From positions 4,838,001 to 4,902,000 of the forward strand of contig JAQFVV010012395.1 of the NCBI GenBank assembly GCA_028023455.1: a stretch of 64,000 nucleotides of DNA, in the 5' to 3' direction. Numbering within the stretch: the first letter of the stretch is position 1; the number at the start of each line of letters is the position of its first letter. Source of the DNA: Epiperipatus broadwayi. Taxonomy: Eukaryota > Onychophora > Udeonychophora > Euonychophora > Peripatidae. Shown here in pieces: positions 43,370-55,313 of the stretch. The notes beneath the pieces are model-generated. The model was not told where the DNA came from and ran no database searches. It was given only the letters and a program-made list of their open reading frames with translations. Made by a program: the position numbers and the translations under genes.

Positions 43370-46170
43370 CATTTAACACATTTTTTCTTTTCAAATCTTG
43401 GTTTATTTTATGAACCATTTTTTATTTCAATTTTTCTCCAATGTTTTGATCATTGTCAAGGATTATTCCTATAAAATATCTATTACAAATATATCTATTA
43501 CAAATATGTTTGTAAAGAATCTACAAAGAATTTCCAAAACAACATAATAAAAAATACTTTTTTACATAATTATAAATTTTTTAAACTTATTTCTGGCTTA
43601 CTGTCACAATGTCTTCATCCTTTTACATTTTTTTAAAAAATTTATTTTTTATATAAAATATCCTTCAATTATTATAATTATTCTTCTATAATTACACCGG
43701 ATTGCTAAAACTTCTCATTCAAAACTGGTTTTCTCATTTTTATATATAAACTTTCTTTAACTAATCTTTTTTTAAATAAGATCTCATATTCTCCAATATC
43801 TTTATTTAGTACTTTTCGTTGCACTGGACAAACCACTAAGTGATGCTGCAGAACCACCAAGAAGCCTGTAAGTGATAAATCTCCATAACCAAAAATGGCT
43901 GAAATCGATGGGAAATTAAAACATAAAAATCGCTGAAATCGATGGAAAATTAAAACATTTGAGGTGAGAAGTCCTTTATTTTAGAATTTAAATGCTTAGT
44001 TTTTTTTTTTATATGTAGGTATATATTAGAATTTTAATTTTTTAAATGTTGTTTTAATCTAATTTTCAATTTATTTTTTGTTGTTCCACCATATAAAACA
44101 TTATTATCATTCTTACAATCTAAGCTAGGAATGGCTGAACTTATGTCTAAAAGAACCCTTTCATTAAAAATATTATGTATTCAAGAGCCACAATTAAATT
44201 TTTGAAGTTTTTAACAGAAGCAAATATTTGATCTATTATTTTTGTATTAATAAATTTATTAATTATTCAAAAAAGTCAAGAAAGCAATTTTTTTTAAAAA
44301 ATCAATAAAAAATTATTTATTATTCATATGTGATAGTATCTGATTAGCAAAAATATTAAAATTTGGCTTATAATTTATTAACAAAGTATGCAATAGTCCT
44401 ATAAGATATTCATTCATCAGTAGTGCTTAATGTTTTGATTTTATAAACATCATTGTTGAGTATAATGATTCACAAGAATACATTTTCTCAAAGATTGGTG
44501 TTAGTTTACAGCAGTTTTTTTTAAATGATGATACTTATGACAATAATTCTTTATTTTTCTGAATTAAAAATAATTACCTCTATTAACTGATTAAATTAAT
44601 AAAAGAAATTGATATTTAAAATTTGATAACATTTGAATTAAAACTGTACAAAGAATAACAACATCATTAGACAAAATCCAAATAAAAACTGAAGACAAGT
44701 TCAAACAATGTGTTATATTTCCAGGAAATGATAACCCTAAAATCATAGTTATTGATGACATAAGCAATTATTATTAAATTGCCACTGTAAAAAATAAAAC
44801 ATGTATAGTTTCAAAATAAAATGTAAATACATCATGCTAATATAAATTATGTCATGATTTTATTTCAAAAGTTTTGTCAGAGCCTCATTAGACCATCTAA
44901 AGAGCTGCATGTGCTTCTCAAGCCACAGTTTGGACAAACTGGATTAAACAACTTACAAAATAAATCCCATTCATATTTTCCAATCCCTCCTGTTTTTAAA
45001 TTTATCAATTTTATAATAGTAAGCTTGTGTTTTATAGACAATTAATGAAGCTATACATAACAATTGATAAGCTAAGAACTTTTGGAATTCTATGTTCACA
45101 TATTCATAGCTCTTTTCACTAGTAGTTAGTGAATACCACAGTAATGTATGAAAATTTATTCAATAATGTTTAAATAGCCCACTTTTTAGAGATAGTAAAG
45201 CAGGCATTTCTTCGGTTGATTGCTTTGGGATCATCTGCAATAAAACAAGCCTTCTTCATTTTCCATTCCACATTGTTGCGCTCTGTGCACATTATCTCGG
45301 CTGAAGCCAGTTGGCAGGTATGACCAGCATGTTTAGCTACAAATTTATTGGTATACTTCCTGTTTATGTCTTTATTATTTTAAAGTATATTTTATAATTT
45401 AAATAAAATAATAAAGGACACAAGAAAGTATAATAATAAATTTGTAATTAAACCAATGCATAAAAGTAGATAAATTGATAAATGTTAAAAAAAAAAACAC
45501 AGAAATTGGAAAATATGAATGCCATTTATATTGTAATTTGCTAATATTGTAAGAGAGATAATAAAAAAATTTCATACATAGAAACATATACATAGAAACA
45601 ACAAAAAATAAATTAAAAAGTAAATTAAAACAGCATTTAAAAAATAAAAATTCTAATATATTGTTAGATACAAAAAAATCTAAGCATTTAAATTTTGAAA
45701 TGATGATGCTGGAAAATGAAAGATCTTATGAAAAAAGATTAATTAAAGAAAACTTATATATAATGATAAGAAAACCAGTTGAAAGTATTAGGAATCTGGT
45801 ATAATTATAGGAGAGTAATTGTAATAATTGAAAGATATTTTATATAAAAAGTAAATTAAATATATATTGTATATATATGGATGAAGACACATATGAAAGT
45901 AAGCAAGAAATAAATTTTCATAAGTTATAATTTATGTAAAAAAATATTTTAATTCTTTGTAAACTTATATATATATAACCATTAGAAACCAATTAACAAG
46001 TAGATAATCCCAATATAAATAGCAATCAACAATCTCAAACTGTTGTCAAGGCAACCTCCTTTTAACAATACAGGTGGAATATATATATATAGGAATAATC
46101 TTGATAAGAATAATATAGTTAAAATCTCAGAGAAAAATTGAAATAAAAATAATTCATAAAATAAACCAAA
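43370..46170. mobile_element. Large imperfect inverted repeat made of Penelope-like sequence
   Basis: The left arm (43370-43810) read on the minus strand matches the right arm (45690-46170) read on the plus strand: GAAAACCAGTT, ATGAAGACA, AGTAAGC(C)AGAAATAA, TTATAATTATGTAAAAAA, AATTCTTTGTA and GAGAAAAATTGAAATAAAA. Both arms encode a short peptide ending like the Penelope endonuclease domain: minus 43705-43803 with KKRLVKESLYIKMRKPVLNE, plus 45699-45803 with EKRLIKENLYIMIRKPVE. The coding senses point outward. Between them lies a further Penelope-like fragment. Confidence 0.68.
45200..45349 (-). pseudogene. Penelope-like GIY-YIG endonuclease, C-terminal fragment
   Basis: The minus strand reads KFVAKHAGHTCQLASAEIMC, then TERNNVEWKMKKACFIADDP and KAINRRNA. 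The order AxHxxxxxH..L....I, then a Trp/Lys stretch with KKAxFI and ..AINR, is the end of the GIY-YIG domain in Penelope-like elements. It is open for about 50 codons, with no upstream catalytic part. It is a different subfamily from the fragment at 4318. Confidence 0.62.
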
Positions 46171-46354
46171 ATTTGAAATTTAAAATTGGGTCAAGTGAAT
46201 TTGGTTTTTTAATATTGTATATTAAAATTAATGGATCGTATATGGAAAGAAAATGGTGAAATATTTATTATTAATTTTATTAAAATTTAAACAATATTAC
46301 TGCATTTATTATTTTATTTTTAACCTATTTAAAAAAATTGATATTTATATATTG

Positions 46355-47779
46355 TAATGGTCAGAATCGTCTATCTCGCTAACACACTGCATAATTCAAA
46401 CCCCAGACACTAAACTGAACATTTTAGGAGGGGTTGCCTTCTAGATATACTAAGTTCGAATTGAAAGTCCAAATTTCACAGCGCCACCTACGTGATAACG
46501 CATCTGATGCTACAACTAGTATAACCTTTTACCGGTGCCTGGTGGTCAGGGAGAAACAAAAGACTCTATACTAAGATAAGTTTGGGTGGCTAATTAACGT
46601 CTATGGATTTATAAAAGAAATGCAGAAAATATATATATAGACCGAGACAGTGATAGGAATCAAATAAAATAAGAGATAAAATTTAGTTTTAAATAATTTC
46701 ACACAATTTATTTAAATAAATATATATATAACGCCACTGTCTGCTTATATGAGACAGGGACGCGTATTAAATAATTGTTGGCATTTATATTTCAGTAATG
46801 ACAAAAGGTTTTAAAACAGAATGATATATTCTATTCCTCGGGCTAATAGCGTTACGATAATGTGCTTGACAAGATAGGAACATGTGTGAGGTGCTTTGAG
46901 TAAATAGACAAGTTTAAGACAATATTTGAAATTAAATGTTCTAAAATATTTATTGATTTCGAGAATATTACGGACTAAAGCTTACTAAGCAAATGTGGTC
47001 AGTATTGCTAATAGTGAATTTATAAAGTTGGAGGGTGTGACTCGTTTAAGTCACGGATGCTTTGTAAAATAAATATAAAATGAAACAATATTGAAGATCC
47101 AGAATAATTATGGAGGGCATCTCGCCGCTAACCCGTAGGAAAGTATTTTGACAACAGCCAAAACTTAGCGACTGTGTGACGATTGCGTTTAATTCCCAGG
47201 GGTGTCATTTGTGAACACCCTCTGCCTGGAAACTTGCAATAAGCGAAAAGAACGGACTTTGCCGTGTAAAGAATCCTTGGAAATATAAAACAAAGTGGTT
47301 TCAACAACCAATTCATGTACCAGCAATACGAGACTAGTGTATATAAAAACATACTAAATGGGTTTTATTTGGATTAAGAGAAATGCCCAATCAAATTCCC
47401 CGAAATTCATTTAAGAGGGTCCGCACATTCTCGATGTCAATGATAAACTTTATAATGAAAGTAGAACATGGTAATTAAAATAGGAAAATGCATGCTTGCG
47501 GGTTTGAAAAGTAAGTATAGATTTATATACGCAATCATGCATTTGGGGACACATTTAATCATTGACTTCGCACATACTCTTATATTAGATTAAAATCAAT
47601 AACATGTAGATTTTAAACTATGTGATTATGTTACATTAAAGAAAAGAATCGCCCTCGAACGAGTGATTTGCAAGACAATAAAATTGGAAAATTATAAATT
47701 TAAAATATGCCTTAATAGCGACGTCTTATTTTCAATAGAGGGAATAGTTCACTCGGTCAAAGACGATTCTGGCACATTA
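46355..47779. mobile_element. Candidate DNA transposon remnant with 18-bp inverted ends
   Basis: The left end TAATGGTCAGAATCGTCT and the right end AGACGATTCTGGCACATTA are inverted matches with one gap and one mismatch, 1425 bp apart. The interior is richer in G+C and CG than the surroundings (ACCTACGTGATAACGCATC, ACCGGTGCCTGGTGG, GCGTTACGATAATG). It has no long frame. If the outer TA is the target duplication this would suit a Tc1/mariner-type insertion, but no transposase is visible. Confidence 0.5.
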
Positions 47780-48310
47780 TCATAATAAAATAAAAGAAAG
47801 CTTTATAAATAGAAAATATTAACCCAAGGATAGAGAGCAAAATGTTGAGCATATTTAAACACACAAAATAAATACACAATGAAGTTGTGAAATATAAGAA
47901 AACAATGTTAAATAGCTATAGCATGTTAGTTAGGAATCACAAGAGCTCTTGGGTTAATTTAGGTTACCTCTGGAGAAGCATTTGCAGGTAGATGTTCGGC
48001 AGGTTTTATAATTCAGCAGCAAAATCTGGAATGTTCATATTTTGGCAGCGGCAGCAGCAGTTCCGGGATCCGTGTGATAATTTCTGATGGTATGGAGCAG
48101 CGGCTGGCTATTCCGAGGGGACATAGCCATCTTAAACGCCTCTACTCGGACATGTCAAGGTTAGCAAATTATTAGAATTTTAGAACAACTCAGAAACCTT
48201 TAGACAACTCAGAATTCTTTAGAAGCTTAGAATAACTCAGAAACCTTTTTACAACTCAGAATTCTTTAGAAGCTTAGAATTCTTTAAAAGCTTAGAATGG
48301 AGAACAAAAG
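47780..48310. other. G+C-rich patch and short tandem repeat
   Basis: Bases 47930-48170 include GGCAGCGGCAGCAGCAG, GAGCAGCGGCTGGC and a GTTCCGGGATCCGTG stretch, with no open frame of note. At 48178-48299 the words AACTCAGAAACCTTT, ACAACTCAGAATTCTTTAG and AAGCTTAGAAT alternate in about two and a half copies of a ~56-bp unit. Confidence 0.55.
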
Positions 48311-49429
48311 AAAAACATCCTTTTTATAGTAAAATTTAACAATAGACTTGTCCTGGAGCGTACAAAATTATTGGACTTATCTGCTGTAATTAAATCTATC
48401 CGAATGTCTAAAGGAATTCAACATTAATTAATTTCTTTTGTTAACTTCCCCGTCGACATTCGAATTACAAACTAGATTTAATTAAAATTACTGCTACTAA
48501 TTAAAAAAAACTTAAGTGGACGGCTGCTGTTTTTAGATAAACTTATATAATTAAACTATTGTCCCTCATTTATTTTAACAGAAATATTTGGGATGATTTT
48601 TATTAAATAAAACGAAAATTATTTTATTTTAAATTGTAATATTTGAATCTATCTACTAAACGAATATTTACTAAATGAATTTTATTTTAAATCAAAATAT
48701 ATTACGACGGTAATATATTTGTAAATAGATCCAAACAAAATAACTAACAATTTATAATTTTGATATGTTTTAAAATGGATATCATAGTGTGTGCGCAATT
48801 ACGACTTATATAACTTACTTTTTAATAAATGTAAATTATGTGAACAAATACATAATTCATAATATTTTATTTTATTTGGGAATAAGTTATATATAATACG
48901 AGCATTGTGCTCGTGGTTTAAAATTAGGCGGGATTTTCGGTATATAAGTGTATTTCAGACACACTACGATAGATTGGGGTTCAAACTAAGGTATGAGGGT
49001 AGGAAGTAGGTGAGAAAAGGTGAAACGAAGATCTGCAAAGCAGACCTTACTGTTTCAATATAAGGCAGAATCAGATATAATAATTTAATTGTTTTATTGG
49101 AGTATATTTATTTTAGATCTTTCATTTTATTATTATTCCTAATTAACCAATAAAATTATTAACTATTACAATGAATTATTACAATAAATTTATTTAAATA
49201 TTAGACTGAATATTTTTTTCCATTTTAATTTTGTACATATATTTGATAGAGTCTTTCGCTATCCAGGATGTTAGCACTGGTCAATAAAAGAATTTGGTTT
49301 GTGTGAATTCTGTAAGATTCTCTCTGAGATTATATAGAGGGCACTCATTTATAATCATTATCATGCTGATTCTTTAGCATTTCTAAGAGTCACCTTTAAA
49401 GCATGCATACATTTATATAACATAACTTT

Positions 49430-49600
49430 TAAGGGTGGGGGGGGGTTGTTTTTTTTGACCCCCCCGGGAGAAAAAAAAAAACAAAGGAGGGGGGGGGGGG
49501 GGGGTGGGTGGGAAAATTTTATTTGGGGGTGGATATATAAAATTAAGGGAAAGGGCCCCCTATATAAAAAAAAAGGGGGTGAGGGGATATTAAGATTATT
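49430..49600. other. Poly-G/poly-A low-complexity block, probable sequence error
   Basis: Runs of 9-19 G, 8-12 A and 7 C follow each other with almost no intervening sequence. Nothing else in the window looks like this. G-quadruplex-forming sequence is possible, but a low-quality consensus or a polymerase-stutter region is at least as likely. Confidence 0.7.
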
Positions 49601-49904
49601 ATTTTTTTTTTATTAGTATATGCTTTAATGAAAAAATATATATATTCAAATATTATGCCTTTTTTAAATACAGTTACAAATGATTGACAACTTGAGATAT
49701 TGTGCTAAGCAGCAGATGCATAATTTATTTGCCATTATGGCATCATTTTGGAATCTTTCCATCTCAATATAAACTCAAAACACAATTCAAAATTAATATT
49801 AAATTAAAAATTCATTACTAATGATATCTTTGCTAAGAGAGATTTTTAAGTTCAAAAATACATTTATATGCGGCATTAACTTCTCTCTAAGTTCTTATAT
49901 ATAT

Positions 49905-50330
49905 ATTTTTTATAGATTAGACAACTTCCATATTTCTCCATTCTTTTTCATTTCATAAATAATTTCACATAAATAAAAATACAATAAAAGACAAATAATC
50001 CCCAAGATGCATTTCATGTTGAACCAGCACTCATCAATTGGACCAGGTCATCATCTCTCACATATATCTTTATTACACGAAGAGTATTTATGTAGAGCAA
50101 ATTGTCTCATTTTTATTTTCAAGCGTCAATTTACTCCACTCCCATCTTACGTTATCAACTTTTTGATAAACACGTAATGATTATTACTAATCATTTATTA
50201 AGCTAGAGATTTTCTCTAACACAGATTTAACCTCTAATCCAAGTTAAAGATTAATATACCTGATTTTTAGCGCACACATGTGGTTATTTACGTTTCTCTT
50301 TCTCCATTGATAACAGATCGATTATTAATA
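49905..50330. mobile_element. HH-B left arm with ribozyme and flank module
   Basis: Collinear with the reverse of 27500-27890: CTTCCATATTTCTCCATTC, AATACAATAAAAGACAAATA, the minus-strand ribozyme (49994-50057), GATTATTACTAATCATT and GATTTTTAGCGCACACATGTG. Only one arm is present. Confidence 0.8.
49994..50057 (-). ncRNA. Hammerhead ribozyme motif (type I), HH-B, C3 changed
   Basis: On the minus strand: GATGACCTGGTCCAA, TTGATGA (C3 to T), stem II GTGCTG-GTT-CAACAT with one mismatch, GAAA, TGCATC|TTGGGGATTATTTG. GAAA is intact. Inner helix I is TCCAA with TTGGG. Confidence 0.68.
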
Positions 50331-50669
50331 TTTCAAAGTGGTGAAACATCATAATTGTAGTGACCTTAGAAAAGCCATTATCTAACTAGCCAATACTTTC
50401 AGATGTCAATGCAAATGTAAATTCTATTAATTTTAATAATTATATAAATAAAGAGTGACTATTAAGTATATAATTCTAAGAACATATAATAATATTTATA
50501 AAATAATAAACTTCAAATGTGCATATCATAATAATCATTTATGAGTTAAACTTTCTACAGACATTTAATAAACTTGCATATAATGTTCTCTCTGTTCTAT
50601 CTACTTATTAGATAAAAATTAATACTTTTATCCCATGTCCAAATTTTTATAAATATTATTATATATTCT

Positions 50670-50935
50670 AAGTATAAGATATAAAATGGGCTAACACGCA
50701 CGAGCACACAAAGCTGAAGACAAATAAATAATTTTTTTAATATATATTTTTAATTATGTGGCTGAGCGCTTTCGAGGGTCAGAACCCTCATATCCATAGC
50801 CATCTTGTAAATAGACAAGTAAATTGATCAAGAGCCACATAATTAAAAATATATATTAAAAAAAAAAATTTGTCGTCAGCTTTGTGTACTCATACGTGTT
50901 AGCGCATTTTATATCTTACACTTTAGAACAATTAG
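50670..50935. repeat. Foldback repeat
   Basis: The left arm TAAGATATAAAATGGGCTAA, CACGCACGAGCACACAAAGC, TGAAGACAAATAAATAAT matches in reverse the right arm TTTGTCGTCAGCTTTGTG, TACTCATACGTGTTAGCGC, ATTTTATATCTTACA. Arms are about 90 bases. The loop contains the inverted word GAGGGTCAGAACCCTC. No coding. Confidence 0.88.
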
Positions 50936-51306
50936 CCATAAAGTTTAAACTGTTTGCTCATTCTAAGTATTATATATTTAAGCATTATTGTTTATTTACA
51001 CGGTTGTTAGTATTATCATCTGAAAGGGCTAGATGGTTTGATCAAGGCTTTGCCAAGATAGGTACTAATATAATGATTCATTCTTTTGAAATATGAATAA
51101 CTGATTTAATATCTATAAGTCAAAGAGAGTATTAGATTTATTCAATTTGTAAATGATTATTATGGTATGTATATTTAAAGTTTATTACTTTATACATAAA
51201 AATATAATTTTGAGATTAACTCAATGTACTCTATGTATAACATATGACAATATATTTTAAAGACAAAAGAGCACATTCTTTACCTTTTCTCTTCTTTTAT
51301 CTAGAC

Positions 51307-51802
51307 CAGGGGTGGGCAAATAGTGGCCTGAGGGCCACATGTGATCCACTAAGAGTTTTTATGTGGCCCACCAAGATAATCAGAAAAATCTGCCTTGAAT
51401 TGAGATTTCCTTCTCATGCGCGACTGAAGATTCATCTCACATTTTTCACTAGGATGGCCACTCTGTACACATGCACAATGTAGATATGATGTGCAGTGCT
51501 TTTCCAGTTGATCTGGTTAATTTCAATTTTGTATTTGCATTAGCAAATATATAAATTTCCAATTTTAGTGAAACCATAAACCCTCCAAAAGATGTAAAAT
51601 CAATGATGAAATGTCATGTGTTTAATGAAGAATGGACAAACAAATATTTCTTTGGTAATACAGGGAATAAAGCAGTGTGTGTTTATTGTATCGTGAAAAA
51701 AGGGTGTGGCCGACCACTAACCTTTGCTTCCACAAAGTGGCCCTTGATGCAGCCCTCCACCAACCTCTGCGGCTCCCGAGCCAAAACAATTGCCCACCCC
51801 TG
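51307..51802 (+). mobile_element. hAT-superfamily non-autonomous element
   Basis: 496 bp with inverted ends CAGGGGTGGGCAAA and (A)TTGCCCACCCCTG. The flanks ATCTAGAC and ATCAAGAT (8 bp, 6 identical) fit a decayed hAT-type target duplication. Subterminal GGCC words (AGTGGCCTGAGGGCCAC) are typical of this group. The interior keeps a BED-finger remnant (51603-51706), so it arose by internal deletion of a transposase-coding parent. Confidence 0.85.
51603..51706 (+). pseudogene. BED zinc-finger start of a hAT transposase (ZBED/GTF2IRD2-like)
   Basis: The frame starts MMKCHVFNEEWTNKYFFGNT and continues GNKAVCVYCIVKKG. The pattern R.F...WT..YFF....GK.VCL.C is the start of the BED-finger/transposase protein related to vertebrate ZBED and GTF2IRD2-like genes. 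The first Cys pair is present, the His pair and everything after it is deleted. It then runs into the right terminal region (GCGRPLTFAS...). Confidence 0.7.
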
Positions 51803-52664
51803 ATCAAGATGATTGTCTGCAATGCTTTTACTAGAAAAAATGAATTTTGAATCAGAAATTTATTTCTAAATATTTTTAACCAGATTGATATTTATATTTG
51901 GTAGTATAGAATTTCTTTCATTTTAATCTTTGCCTTTCAAGTGTATAATCATATGCTATAGCGAGAGAGAAGTTCAACTATATATTGCCAGTTGCAATTA
52001 GTTAATCTCAAAACTTTACACAAAAATATGTAGCATTGTAAAGTCTTACATATATATAAATATCCAAAAAGGAATTGTGACAGAATACGCAAATTATCAT
52101 TCCATGTATAAAATATTAATGGTGAATCTGAAAGTCATTCAACATATACTAAAACATTACAGGTTAAAGTTTAAAAAAAGCTAAGAATTATAGACATTAT
52201 TGCTGATATAAAGTGGATTTTTGAAATGAGAATTCCAGAAAAAACAAACAATATTTACCAATTACAATAACATTTTTGATTTAATTTGACTGTGTTATAA
52301 AATATTCTCAGAAATATGCTAGAATATCTCGTTGATTTTATATTTAAAAAATTTCTAAGAAATTACAGGTAAATCAGGTGATTTTGCATAAATAAAGGAT
52401 GTAGACAGGACTTCATATTATGATCTTATTATTCAACTTGTAAACTGAATTTATAATTACAAAATAAGAATGACAAAGAATAAATGTAGATTTAACTTTA
52501 TCAATTGATGTAATAATCAAAGATCTGGCTGAACAAAAAGGATTACATCTATGCGAATACAAAAAGTATGATAAACTAAATATATGTATAGAAGTCATGG
52601 TGATGATAAAGCAAGTTATTTATTTATCTTTTTTGATTATTTATCAACAATAAAGGATTCAAAA

Positions 52665-53042
52665 CTCAAGAGTGGTCTTATCCTATTTTGGAATAATCTT
52701 ATCTTAAAATGTTTTCATCTTAGTTTATCTTATGGTTGTCTTATCCTAAAATGGTATCATTTTAGGGTAGTCTCATTTCATAATTTTTTTATCTTAGAGT
52801 GATATTTAAAATGATTTCAGAATAGTCTTATTTTTTATATTAAAGTGGTCTCATCTTAAAATAAACTCATATTAGAGAGTAATCTTATCTTGAACTGATC
52901 CCAGAATGATCTCATCTTAAATAAAATCATAGAATTGTCTCATCTTCAGATTGCATTATCTTAAAGTGAACTCATCTTAGAAGAGTTTCATCTTACAGTT
53001 GTCTCATCTTAGAATGATCTCATTTTCATTTTAAAATAAGAA
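52665..53042 (+). repeat. Degenerate ~15-bp tandem repeat
   Basis: GTCTTATCCTA, GTCTCATCTTAAAAT, GATCTCATCTTAAAT, TGTCTCATCTTCAGA and GTCTCATCTTAGAATG recur every 15-30 bases for nearly 400 bases. The consensus is close to TGATCTCATCTTAGAA. It stops abruptly at a T/A-rich AAAATAAGAATGAAAAA. Confidence 0.8.
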
Positions 53043-53985
53043 TGAAAAATTGCAATGAAAATATGGGGAAAGATCTTTGAATGTAAAACATGCTTTTAAA
53101 AATTAAGATCAGAATTGTGTAAGCCATGATAATTTTTTATGATTCTTTCTAGAAGTGAAAGTTGTGAATTAAATAATGAGAATAGGAAAGATATTAATGA
53201 CCTTTGAAGTACAGTATTAGTGAAAACTTTTGAAAAATATCATAAATGCCATAGAAAATAAATTAGTCATTGCATAATCCTTAGAGCCAAGTTGAAATTC
53301 AAAGAGCAAATAACCCTGTTGAAAGTGTCTTATTTTGATCATATTAGAAAATAACATAATTTATGCTTTAAATGTAGTTTCACTCATTTTATTCCCAAAT
53401 CATCCATTGAAATTGTGAATATTTAAATATATTTCCAGACTAGATTCTGATTTAAGATCTTTATCAATAAAAACTGAATTTAAAACTATAACTAATGCAC
53501 TTATATATCTAAAAGTCTTGCCTTTAATTTCTTTATACTATTCAAAATGGCCATATAGATTTAATTGCACTGTCATCTAACATCTATTGATGACTTAAGT
53601 TTATGACAAATAACACTGGAATGAAATGAAAAAAACTGCTCTTGAAAATATGTTAAATACAAGCAAAAATCATGTATTGTTTTGTTGATACACACAATAT
53701 AAATTTATCATTAAAGTGTATAATAACTTTCAGAGTTCAAATTCAGATGAAATAGAACTTTTTTTTTAGATATTTAAAAATTTTATAAGCTAGTCAAGAT
53801 TTTTTCTTTTCAGTAGCAGGTTAATGTAAAAATTTCTACCTTATAAATGGATATTTTGCAACTATTATTCAATGTATAAAGGATGTTTTAGGCAGACAAT
53901 CATCTGATATGCTGATTCAAGTATATTTCTCCTGATCCAGTTTTGTCACCTAGATTATATTTGAGCAATTAATAATTGTTTTATG

Positions 53986-54625
53986 GCACAGTTCTTAATA
54001 AATCCCTAACCAGTACTGTTCTATCAATATCCACAGATTAGTTTCTACCTTGTTGTTCTTATCAGTGAAAAGATTGGATCTAGTGTATTTGGAATTTTTT
54101 TGATCTAATAGACTTTTCCCTCTACAGCTACCATTTAATTTTCCTTATTATCAAGTTAATAGCCTGAAATTAAAAAAAAACATTAATGTTTTAAACCTAA
54201 GCTAACTTGATTTCATAGTTATATAGATGTGAAACCATTTCAATATCTATATATTTTAGTATTTTCAGTTTTTAATGATTGTAGACATATATATACCTTA
54301 GCCAGGATTGTTATAACACCAATAAAACATCACATGATCTCTTCCTATAAATTACTTTTAAGTAATAAAGATTTTTACACCTACTTGAATAACTAATACA
54401 TTTCAGATAGTTGTGCTTCATCAAACTGAATTCAAAACTTCACACAATCTAGTCTGGAAATATGAATAACATAACACTGAATAGGAATTTATTAAATACT
54501 ATTATCTGGCATCTATTGATTGCCCAAGCTTGGACATAGTAACCAAGCTGGCATAGGAGGAATAGATTTTTTTCTTAACAACAATGTGCAAGCAGAGATC
54601 ATGTGATGTTTTGTTGGTGTTAAAT
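53986..54625. mobile_element. Diverged HH-A element with one ribozyme
   Basis: The left arm has AATAAATCCCTAACCAGTAC and a minus-strand hammerhead (54025-54079). The right side has TCTGGCATCTATTGATTGCC, then GAGATCATGTGATGTTTTG. It resembles 9000-9420 most closely. No plus-strand ribozyme remains. Confidence 0.6.
54025..54079 (-). ncRNA. Hammerhead ribozyme motif (type I), HH-A, G8 changed
   Basis: On the minus strand: ATCCAATCTTTTCA, CTGATAA (G8 to A), stem II GAACAACAAGGT poorly paired, GAAA, CTAATC|TGTGGATATTG. GAAA and an AUC cleavage triplet are intact. The G8 change removes the proposed general acid. Confidence 0.58.
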
Positions 54626-55057
54626 ACTGATTCACAGACTATTAAAAAACAAGTTATATCTTATTGGCGAAAGTTCCTAAAATGATATTTACCTTTTATA
54701 TTTAAGAAAACTTGATAATCCTACACATTCTTAGGGCAATCTGTAAGATCTTTATTTTTTAAAATATGAAAATTATTTGTTCAGTTTGAAATTTCCCTGG
54801 ACCTTGTTTGTAATGAGTGGAAAGAAAATTCAGAAATGCTGTTAGTTAAACTAAGAATTGTATCAAGAAGGGATTCTGTTGAAATCACTAAAAACTTGAA
54901 AACAAAACTGACATACTAATATTTAAATACAAATATAGTATATATACTTAAGCCAGATGTAATTAGAGGGTATTTGAACCCAGACTTACAAGCTTCCTTA
55001 TGCCATCCACACTACCCTATACCACTGATACACATGACCTCATGCATGTAGTAAAGA

Positions 55058-55133
55058 TAAATAATCTCCAATATCTGTTTTTCATGCTGAATCAGCATTC
55101 ATCGGTTGATCCAGGTCATCATCTCCCACACAC
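55058..55133 (-). ncRNA. Hammerhead ribozyme motif (type I), HH-B, U4 changed
   Basis: On the minus strand: GATGATGACCTGGATCAA, CCGATGA (U4 to C), a perfect stem II ATGCTG-ATT-CAGCAT, GAAA, AACAGATA|TTGGAGATTATTTATC. The stem II arms co-vary with respect to the consensus (A-T in place of G-C at the base), which supports a real structure. Confidence 0.7.
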
Positions 55134-55244
55134 ATATATAATCAGTGGTTGGTTTACATTAAGATAGCAAATATTCCTGTCCATTAAAGTTTGAAGATTT
55201 TCTATCTTAATATAAATTGAGCACTGATTATATATATGTCTGGG

Positions 55245-55313
55245 AGATAATGATTCAGACCAACTGATGAGTGCTGGGCCAGCAAGAAATACATATATTG
55301 GAGATCATTTATC
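55245..55313 (+). ncRNA. Hammerhead ribozyme (type I), HH-B, core boxes intact
   Basis: GATAATGATTCAGACCAA, CTGATGA, stem II TGCTG-GGC-CAGCA, GAAA, TACATATA|TTGGAGATCATTTATC. Inner helix I CCAA/TTGG, outer helix I GATAATGAT with ATCATTTATC (one bulge). Helix III is the short palindromic TA...TA. A G-A mismatch sits at the base of stem II. Confidence 0.75.

Noticed and set aside
47128-47352. 74-codon minus-strand ORF
   Set aside because: Lies in the G+C-richer element remnant; composition rich in Cys, Trp and Tyr without any recognisable motif, so not supported as a gene.
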